From Porphyra umbilicalis (lineage: Eukaryota; Rhodophyta; Bangiophyceae; Bangiales; Bangiaceae): a stretch of DNA of 64,000 nucleotides. Both the position numbers and the translations under genes were made by a program. The notes below the pieces were generated by a model, which made no database searches, was not told where the DNA came from, and saw only the letters and a program-made list of their open reading frames with translations. The stretch is taken from the NCBI GenBank assembly GCA_002049455.2, contig KV918969.1, positions 62,001 to 126,000 on the forward strand, given 5' to 3'. Each line of letters opens with the position of its first letter. The first letter of the stretch is position 1. Below, in pieces: positions 58,395 to 64,000 of the stretch.

Positions 58395-58416
58395 GGTGGG
58401 CGCGGCTGCCGACGAT
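58395..58416 (-). repeat. Right TIR of element 2
   Basis: Exact reverse complement of 53050-53071. TGCATTT-like subterminal motifs lie just inside. Confidence 0.88.
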
Positions 58417-58830
58417 CTTGCCATAAAAGGCATGTGCCGCCTTGCCGTCAGGCGCCTCATGCATTTTGGACGTGTCCAGAACGACTGAGTGACGAAGTGT
58501 GTTCTCATCCAGACGGACAAAGACCTTGTCCTCTTGAAGGGTGCGAATCCAAGCAGTAATCAGATTTCAGGAGTCCTCCGAGTGCACGATTTGCCGAGCA
58601 TAACTACTTTGTTTCGCAGCGAGTCCGCCAGGTACAACACCACAACCGGGGTCGCCACCCAAATATCGATATTGGGCTACTAGTCGGGGTCTGACGGAAG
58701 CCAGCGAGTGACGCTGCGTCTCTGATTCGGTGGATCGTTCGACATCGGGTCCAAACTTTCACGGCGTGGGCTACGGGCGCCTCACCGTTGGCATTGCCGT
58801 CGTCCACCGCCATAACTGCGTGATCCACCA
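58417..58830. other. Unassigned sequence between element 2 and the copia insertion site
   Basis: Short minus-strand frames of ordinary composition (for example 58604-58858), without domain. Possibly older transposon remains. Confidence 0.3.
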
Positions 58831-58940
58831 TGCTGGAAGCTGGGTGCTCAGCCCGCACCGCCCGCCGTTGTCCCCGCGCCGCAAGGCAAATCGCCCGCGC
58901 CGCCGGCCGTAGTCGCCACGCCGCAAAGGAAACCGCCCGC
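58831..58940 (+). CDS. Pro/Ala repeat frame interrupted by the copia element (5' part)
   Basis: An open + strand frame with repeats of a PAPPAVV core separated by P-Q-x-K spacers. It is cut at 58940 by the copia element and resumes in the same frame at 63901 once one copy of the 5-bp duplication is discounted. No start codon identified. The region is GC-rich and may be coding or only a repeat. Confidence 0.3.
58936..58940 (+). repeat. Copia target-site duplication, left copy
   Basis: CCCGC immediately before the element; repeated at 63901-63905. Five bp is the usual length for copia integrases. Confidence 0.85.
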
Positions 58941-59358
58941 TGTTGAATCGCAGTGGGGATAGGGGTTGGGGGACCACGTTAAAGTGGTTGAGTGGCTTGA
59001 GCTTGTGTGTGTGTGTGCAAACGTGCTTTGTTGGTTGCCCGTAGGTTCGCCCGCCTCTCCAAACCGAGAGCACCTCTCAAATAGTCCCCACCGGCCCAAG
59101 TGCTCCCTCCTCTCGCGCCCACACCGACGCCCACGCCCTCGCACCAAATCGAATCACTCACCAAATCAAAATCCACTAGAGCAAAGCGAAGATCAAATCC
59201 AAAACATGCCAAAAGTAACGCCCCAAGATCACCCAACACGAATGTTTGCAACTTGACCACGTCTTGCAAATGTACCATGTGGGGTACCATATGGGTCACC
59301 GACCATCATCCATCCGCGAAGCGCCAGTGGAGTCGGCGACGAGCATCACAGTCCAACA
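58941..59358 (-). repeat. Copia 3' LTR
   Basis: 418 bp, begins TGTTGAATCG and ends AGTCCAACA on the + strand, so ends are TGTTG...CAACA. Contains a (TG)n stretch. About 97 percent identical to the other LTR by eye. Confidence 0.95.
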
Positions 59359-59367
59359 CTCCTTTTT
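59359..59367 (-). other. Copia polypurine tract
   Basis: On the minus strand AAAAAGGAG directly abuts the 3' LTR; primes plus-strand DNA synthesis. Confidence 0.75.
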
Positions 59368-59393
59368 GCCTGTTGCCGCGGTGGTTCTTGTAT

Positions 59394-60962
59394 TCAGCAA
59401 AGCCCCATGGCTTCAACATGCTTGTCGTGCTTGGTCTTGCCGAGCTCCTTCGTCATCGGGTCCGCCACCATGTCGTCAGTTGCACAATGCTCAGGTGTCA
59501 CCTTGTCCGTCGTGATGGCCTCGCGCACGAAGTGGTATCGAATGTCGATGTGCTTTGTGCGCTTGTGCTCGACGGGGTTTTTGAAGAAGTCAATGCACCC
59601 GCTGTTGTCGACCTTGATGTTGATCGGCCCGCCAGAGATCGCTGTTCGCAGCCCTTGGGATCCCACGCTTTGCACGAGCTTGTTGAGCCAAACAGATTCC
59701 TTGCTGGCCTCACATAAACCCATGTACTCAGCTTTCATCGTCGACAGCGCCACTGTCTTCTGCAACTTAGAACCCCAGCTGACGACTGCTCCGCCAAAGA
59801 CGAAGGTGAAGCCCGTCGTAGATCGTTGCGTCTCGTGGTCACCCGCCCAGTCGGCATCACTATAGCCTTGTAGAAAACAGGAAGAGTTCTTGTCGAAGAC
59901 CAGCCCCTTGTCCATTGAACCCTTGACATACCGTAGAACGCGCTTGATCGCCGCCCAATGCTCCTCTCCGTAGCACGAGACAAACCGACTCAGCTTCCCG
60001 ATGGCGAAGGCGAGGTCAGGACGCGTCCAGACCATCAGGTACATTAGGCTGCCGACGGCTTTGCGGTAGGGCAGCGCGTCGTCGCTCTCGCCGGCCTTGA
60101 CCAGCTGCAGGCCCACCTCCAGCGGCGTTCCGATCGGGTTGCACTCCGCCATCCCGAACTTCTCCAGCACTTGCCCTACGTACTTTCCCTGCGACAGCTT
60201 GAGGGTGCCCAACGCCTTTTCACGTCTTCTCTTTCGCCCGAGGATGACCGTCGCCTCGCCCAGGTCCTTCATCTCAAAACGCTTGTGCAGAGCGTCCTTA
60301 ATCTTGTAGATCGCTGCCAGACTTGATGCCACCAAAAGAAGATCGTCGACGTACACCAGGCAGATGATGATTTCGCCGTCATCCATAAGGAGGTAGAGGC
60401 ATGCATCCGGGTCAATGTTGTCAAACCCCTGCGACTTGAGGAAGGCGTCAAGCTTGGCGTACCATATCTTGGGGGCTTGCTCCAGCCCATACAGCGCTTG
60501 CAGGAGACGACACACCTTGTCAGGATACGTCGGATCGACATAGCCGTCTGGCTGCTCCATGTAGACCTCCTCGTCAAGGTCGCCGTTGAGGAATGCCGTC
60601 GTGACGTCCATCTGATGTAGCTCCCATCCGTTCGCCGCCGTCATCGCCAGGATGCATCGAATGGTGGTGAACTTGGCCACCGGCGCGAACGTCTCGATGA
60701 AGTCGAGCTCCTTGATCTGCCGGTGCCCCATGAAGCACAGGCGCGCCTTGTCCCGCGTCGTGTTGTTCCCGTTCTCGTCAACCTCGTTCTTGACCTTGTC
60801 AACCAACTGCCCTTCAGCACGACGCGACTGGCCGGGCGATCCGTCAAGCGCCAAGTTTTGTTCTTGTGGATGGCCTCCATCAACTCGACCATGGCAATCT
60901 TTCACTTGGACGATTCTTGCCCTTGAACGGCTGACACGTACGTCGTGGGCGCCTCGCGCCAA
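59394..60962 (-). CDS. pol: Copia reverse transcriptase and RNase H
   Basis: A 522-codon frame. The first ~55 residues are out of frame with the real polyprotein (AIHKNKTWRL is found in another frame at ~60860), showing local indels. From residue ~55: KARLCFMGHRQ, FAPVAKF, LHQMDVTTAFLNGDLDEEVY (motif A), QALYGLEQAPKIWY, CLVYVDDLLLVAS with the catalytic YVDD intact, then the RNase H region GYSDADWAGD, MKAEYMGLCEA, VDNSGCIDFFKNP and HIDIRYHFVREA. Ends at 59394 just before the polypurine tract. Length is normal for copia RT-RNase H, so this is the best-preserved part. Confidence 0.93.
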   Translation of the reverse strand: MARGAHDVRVSRSRARIVQVKDCHGRVDGGHPQEQNLALDGSPGQSRRAEGQLVDKVKNEVDENGNNTTRDKARLCFMGHRQIKELDFIETFAPVAKFTTIRCILAMTAANGWELHQMDVTTAFLNGDLDEEVYMEQPDGYVDPTYPDKVCRLLQALYGLEQAPKIWYAKLDAFLKSQGFDNIDPDACLYLLMDDGEIIICLVYVDDLLLVASSLAAIYKIKDALHKRFEMKDLGEATVILGRKRRREKALGTLKLSQGKYVGQVLEKFGMAECNPIGTPLEVGLQLVKAGESDDALPYRKAVGSLMYLMVWTRPDLAFAIGKLSRFVSCYGEEHWAAIKRVLRYVKGSMDKGLVFDKNSSCFLQGYSDADWAGDHETQRSTTGFTFVFGGAVVSWGSKLQKTVALSTMKAEYMGLCEASKESVWLNKLVQSVGSQGLRTAISGGPINIKVDNSGCIDFFKNPVEHKRTKHIDIRYHFVREAITTDKVTPEHCATDDMVADPMTKELGKTKHDKHVEAMGLC

Positions 60963-62164
60963 ACCAGGCTCACCGGGCGCCAGTACTCGAGAGGTGGTCG
61001 CCTCGCTCTGCCGCTCCGACGCAGCTTGTCTTGAGAGCCGCCACTACCTTGATTCTCGCCCGCGGACTCGTCAGATCCATCGTCTCGCTTGTAATCCTTG
61101 TCGTCATTGTCAGCATCTACGTCTTCGCCGTCGCTTGCAGACCGCAAGATCGTCTCGAATTCGACAACTTCGTTTTTGGGAAGCTCCTCCGCAACTTCTG
61201 CGACCTCGGATACGTTCGTCTCGGCGAGCACAACACTTCGTGCCTTGACGACCTTGCCGTCGTCGAAGACGACTTTAAACGCCTTGCTGCCGTCAAGATA
61301 GCCTAAGAAGACGCCCTTCGCCGCCTTGTCGCCAAACTTGCCGTCGATGTGACTCTTGTGCAGCACGACTCAGCATGTCAACCCAAAAACCAGCATGTGG
61401 CTTACGTTGGGCTTATTCCTGGTCCACAGCTCAAAAGGCGTCTTGCCGACGGGAAGCGCCCGGCTGGTGACGCGGTTCTTGATGTACACCGCTGTCTTGA
61501 TGGCCTTCGCCCAAAGATCCTGATCGACGTCCTTGTGTCGCATCATGGCGGGAGCCATCAACACGAGAGCTCGGTTGAGCCGCTCAGAAACTCCGTTCTG
61601 CTGCGGCGTGTCGGGCACCGTGGTCTGGTGCATCGTGCCGTTCTCATCGTGAAGAGCTTTGAATGCGTTCGACACGTACTCGCCGCCATTGTCGGATCGC
61701 ATGATCTTGTTTTTGGTTCCTGTGTGCAGCTGGGCCTGAGTCACCCACTTCTTGTACTCAGAGAGCAAATCGCTCTTCTTCTGCACGAAGACCACGTCGG
61801 TCCAGCGGGAAACGTCGTCGGAGAAGGTGCCGAAGTAGAGCGCACCGCCACGCGACGGCTCCGACATTGGCCCGCCCAGGTCCGAGTGCACAAGCTGCAG
61901 GCGCTTGGTCACTCGACCTCCTCGTGCACTAGGCATAGGCGTCATAGCCGCCTTCTCATACACGCGCGGCTCGCAAAAGTCCTTGACCGACATCGAAGAG
62001 CACCTGAGTCCATTGATGTCCTTGTTCTTTATCATCCGTTTAACGCCAGCCACGTTGACATGCCCAAGGCGCTCAAGCCATCGCTGAAGAGAGAGGCCAC
62101 CGCAGCAATATCCGACATAGGGGCCATGTCCAGGTGGTAAAGCCCGCTTTTCAGCGTGCCGCAC
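60902..62164 (-). pseudogene. int: Copia integrase
   Basis: Frame from ~62164 to 60902, broken by a TGA at 61370. The gag-pre-integrase zinc finger is damaged: RLGHVN is present but the first His reads as part of WLE, and CEPRVY has Arg for the second Cys. The catalytic core is intact in sequence: VHSDLGGPM (Asp), RSDNGGEYVSN (Asp), PQQNGVSERLNRAL (Glu). Downstream come TPFELW, the KAAKGVFLGY segment and an acidic linker leading to the RT. It integrates the cDNA with a 5-bp stagger, matching the observed duplication. Confidence 0.88.
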
Positions 62165-63321
62165 GCAGCGACCTTGTCGCTGATCTTAGTGATCGTCTGA
62201 CCGCCATTGAATGACACATCCGCACCACGCTCCTCCATCATGCCGACCGACATGAGGTTGAAGCCCATTGAAGGAACATGGAGTACCTTCTCCAATTTGA
62301 TCTTGCGCGTCTTGCCGTGAACGATGACATTGAGCACGACGGTTCTGACGCCCGCCGTGGCTATGGACCCCTTGTCACCCATCGTGACGCTCCGTCCCGT
62401 GGTCGTATGGTAGTCGGCGAAGCACCCGCGCATCCAGCACATGTGTGCAGACGCCGCAGAGTCGACAAGCCACGACTTGGACCTGTCATCGGTGTCAGCT
62501 GCATTGCCCACCAGGCAGATGGCGTCGTCGCTGTCGCTACCATCTTCAGCCGCAATCGCGGCCACCTTGTCCTGTCTCTGCTTCTTGGCATTGAGCTCTG
62601 GGCAATCGCGAGAGATGTGCCCAAACGTATGACAGTAGTAGCACTCGATCTTGGAGAGGTCACCACGGCGGCCTTGACCTCGATTGTTGGCGCAAACGAG
62701 TGCCATGTCGCCAATGCGCTTCGTCGCCGGTGACTTGTCCGCCTGACGCCGCTCCTCCTGAAGCAAGCGGCTCTTGACAAAGTCGAGGCTCAGCTTGTTC
62801 TCGCCCTTGGCGTCGAGAGCAACCAGCAGGTTCTCGTACTTGGACGTCAGCCCATTGAGGACGCTCATGGCAGCGTCCAGCTCCGTCACCTCGCCGCCCA
62901 TGGCATTGAAGTTCTCGCCGAGGTTGCGCACGCGGTTGATGTAGCCCAGCATGCCCTCGCCGACGGTCATTTCGACGGTGTAGAACTTGCATCGCGCCTT
63001 CATCTTGTTCATCAAACTTTTGCGATAGAAGACACCTTGCAGCGTCGAACAGATCTCCGCCGTTGTCTTGCAGCCCGAAACGTGCTCGAGCTGCTCAGAC
63101 CCGAGGGTGAGCCCGATGATGGCACTCGCCTTCGTGTCTCGGCGCTTCCACACCGCCAACTCGCGGGTCCTCGCGTCCGTCGGCTTGCCGTCTTCGTCAA
63201 TCATATCGTCCAGGTCGCGCAGCGCGAGGACCACCTGAATGCGCTGACGCCACTCATGGAAGTTCGTCTCCGTCAAGTTGTCGATCTTGATGCCGCCCAT
63301 GCCGGCAGCACTTCTGTCCAT
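62032..63321 (-). CDS. gag: Copia gag and protease
   Basis: A 429-codon frame from ATG 63321. Residues 1-195 form the capsid-type region (UBN2/gag-like: NFHEWRQRIQ, then YENLLVALDAKGENKLSLDF). Residues 227-240 are a perfect CCHC zinc knuckle (CYYCHTFGHISRDC). Residues 284-293 hold the copia protease motif WLVDSAASAH, where DSAAS replaces the more usual DSGAS; the catalytic Asp is present. The frame then enters the gag-pre-integrase region and ends at 62032 after a frame change near 62100, which puts the rest of the domain in the next frame. Confidence 0.9.
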   Translation of the reverse strand: MDRSAAGMGGIKIDNLTETNFHEWRQRIQVVLALRDLDDMIDEDGKPTDARTRELAVWKRRDTKASAIIGLTLGSEQLEHVSGCKTTAEICSTLQGVFYRKSLMNKMKARCKFYTVEMTVGEGMLGYINRVRNLGENFNAMGGEVTELDAAMSVLNGLTSKYENLLVALDAKGENKLSLDFVKSRLLQEERRQADKSPATKRIGDMALVCANNRGQGRRGDLSKIECYYCHTFGHISRDCPELNAKKQRQDKVAAIAAEDGSDSDDAICLVGNAADTDDRSKSWLVDSAASAHMCWMRGCFADYHTTTGRSVTMGDKGSIATAGVRTVVLNVIVHGKTRKIKLEKVLHVPSMGFNLMSVGMMEERGADVSFNGGQTITKISDKVAACGTLKSGLYHLDMAPMSDIAAVASLFSDGLSALGMSTWLALNG

Positions 63322-63466
63322 GATGTCTTCTTGTTGTAGTGCCGGACCTTGCCCAGCCGTGCGCCTTGACCGTCACGTCCTTGAACCACCTTGACCTCGT
63401 TCTCTTCGCACTTGCCGCGACCGCAGCGGCACCAGCCGGCACACCTTGCTCTTGTCACAGCCCCGG

Positions 63467-63482
63467 CTCTGGGCCCATAACC
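63467..63482 (-). other. Copia primer-binding site (internal initiator-tRNA type)
   Basis: On the minus strand, GGTTATGGGCCCAG directly follows the 5' LTR. It is complementary to the anticodon stem-loop region of initiator tRNA-Met (the loop contains CAU), not to a tRNA 3' end. Drosophila copia uses this site with a cleaved half tRNA as primer. Confidence 0.75.
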
Positions 63483-63900
63483 TGTTGAATCGCAGTGGGG
63501 ATAGGGGTTGGGGGACCACGTTAAAGTGGTTGAGTGGCTTGAGCTTGTGTGTGTGTGTGCGAACGTGCTTTGTTGGTTGTCCTAAGGTTCGCCTGCCTCT
63601 CCCAACCGAGAGCACCTCTCAAATAGTCCCCACCGGCCTAAGTGCTCCCTCCTCTCGCGCCCACACCGACGCCCACGCCCTCGCACCAAATTGAATCACT
63701 CATCAAATCAAAAGCCACTAGAGCAAAGCGAAGATCAAATCCAAAACATGCCAAAAGTAACGCCCCAAGATCACCCAACACGAATGTTTGCAACTTGACC
63801 ACGTCTTGCAAATGTACCATGTGGGGTACCATATGGGTCACCGACCATCATCCATTCGCGAACCGCCAGTGGAGTCGGCGACGAGCATCACAGTCCAACA
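63483..63900 (-). repeat. Copia 5' LTR
   Basis: 418 bp, same termini as the 3' LTR. It should carry the promoter on the minus strand; no TATA box is asserted. Confidence 0.95.
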
Positions 63901-63905
63901 CCCGC
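63901..63905 (+). repeat. Copia target-site duplication, right copy
   Basis: CCCGC immediately after the element, matching the left copy. Confidence 0.85.
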
Positions 63906-64000
63906 GCCGCCGGCCGTTGCCGCCCACGCCGCCGGCCTCGACGCCCTTGCTCCCGGCCTCACCGCCATTGCCGCCGCCGCGCTTAGCCGCCGGGCTTGCC
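63901..64000 (+). CDS. Pro/Ala repeat frame interrupted by the copia element (3' part)
   Basis: Continues the PAPPAVV-type frame from 58940 and turns into an Ala/Leu-rich sequence that is still open at the window end. Partial. Confidence 0.3.

Larger units (their letters stand above)
53050..58416. mobile_element. 5.4-kb TIR element 2, inverted relative to element 1
   Basis: Perfect 22-bp terminal inverted repeats (ATCGTCGGCAGCCGCGCCCA plus two more bases). Relative to element 1 it is inverted. 53050-53790 matches 50440-51181 almost exactly; 53890-55140 matches 48560-49880 with more differences; 57780-58416 matches 46871-47500 at roughly 85 percent by eye. The middle (55140-57780) is a large GC-rich section longer than and different from that of element 1. 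No transposase recognised and no target duplication seen. Probably non-autonomous or an unrecognised family. Confidence 0.75.
58941..63900 (-). mobile_element. Complete Ty1/copia LTR retrotransposon with frameshifts
   Basis: 4960-bp element on the minus strand: 5' LTR 63483-63900, primer-binding site, gag-protease, integrase, reverse transcriptase-RNase H, polypurine tract, 3' LTR 58941-59358. The LTRs are both 418 bp and differ at about 12 positions by eye. It is flanked by the 5-bp target duplication CCCGC (58936-58940 and 63901-63905). Order integrase before RT identifies the copia superfamily. Frame changes near 62100 and in 60900-60800, plus a TGA at 61370, mean this copy cannot encode one intact polyprotein. 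Confidence 0.95.

Noticed and set aside
46871-58416. One giant inverted-repeat element with a 1.9-kb loop
   Set aside because: Each arm has its own pair of 22-bp terminal inverted repeats, and the loop contains the gypsy chromodomain that belongs to the polyprotein left of the first arm. Two separate insertions explain this better.
12942-61372. TGA read as Trp (alternative genetic code)
   Set aside because: TGA occurs at Trp positions in gypsy and Harbinger, but TAG also replaces a Trp, frameshifts accompany the stops, and the intact spliced gene uses TGG for Trp.
1-64000. Giant-virus or bacterial origin
   Set aside because: GC-rich repeat proteins recall some giant viruses, but the LTR retrotransposons, chromodomain integrase, initiator-tRNA half priming and spliceosomal introns point to a eukaryotic nuclear genome.

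Overview
The window is nuclear DNA of a GC-rich eukaryote, probably a protist such as an alga or an oomycete-like organism; the sequence does not decide the lineage. The evidence is a complete Ty1/copia LTR retrotransposon, a chromodomain (chromovirus-type) Ty3/gypsy retrotransposon, a PIF/Harbinger (Plant_tran-type) transposase, a Tc1/mariner/IS630-type transposase, and one gene with two small canonical GT-AG introns. No operons, tRNA or rRNA genes or CRISPR arrays were seen. Most long reading frames are low-complexity (Ala, Gly, Pro, Arg) by-products of GC-rich repeats and are left out.

Layout. 1-12.3 kb: little convincing coding sequence; minisatellites, polypurine blocks and two interleaved sets of direct repeats (6.6-9.05 kb). 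12.3-13.75 kb: a decayed Harbinger transposase whose DDE triad is still visible. 13.76-16.9 kb: about 32 copies of a 96-bp minisatellite that runs into a protein-like C-terminus on the + strand. 17.5-20.5 kb: a decayed minus-strand gene with Cys-rich patches and a 60-bp minisatellite. 24.2 kb: a MITE with 18-bp terminal inverted repeats. 25.3-27.3 kb: two divergent, unrecognised, coding-like stretches. 28.4-29.6 kb: three tandem copies of a ~405-bp unit. 30.6-33.2 kb: GC-rich, unresolved. 36.2-37.2 kb: a broken mariner-type transposase, convergent with the best gene of the window, a three-exon minus-strand gene (37.3-39.03 kb) for a 494-residue Cys/His-rich protein of unknown function.

41.65-52.4 kb is a decayed gypsy polyprotein (gag, protease, RT, RNase H, integrase, chromodomain and an extra C-terminal module). 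It is split after the integrase core by a 4.3-kb element (46871-51181) with 22-bp terminal inverted repeats. A related 5.4-kb element (53050-58416) with perfect 22-bp terminal inverted repeats lies downstream in the opposite orientation, so the two form a large interrupted inverted repeat. Neither carries a recognised transposase; both carry GC-rich repeat frames and a conserved unidentified peptide. The window ends with the copia element (58941-63900): two 418-bp LTRs, a 5-bp target duplication, and a primer-binding site of the internal initiator-tRNA type known from Drosophila copia.

Apart from the spliced gene, the window is mainly a graveyard of mobile elements inserted into one another and into repeat-rich sequence. 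Coding calls rest on reading the translations by eye, without database searches.
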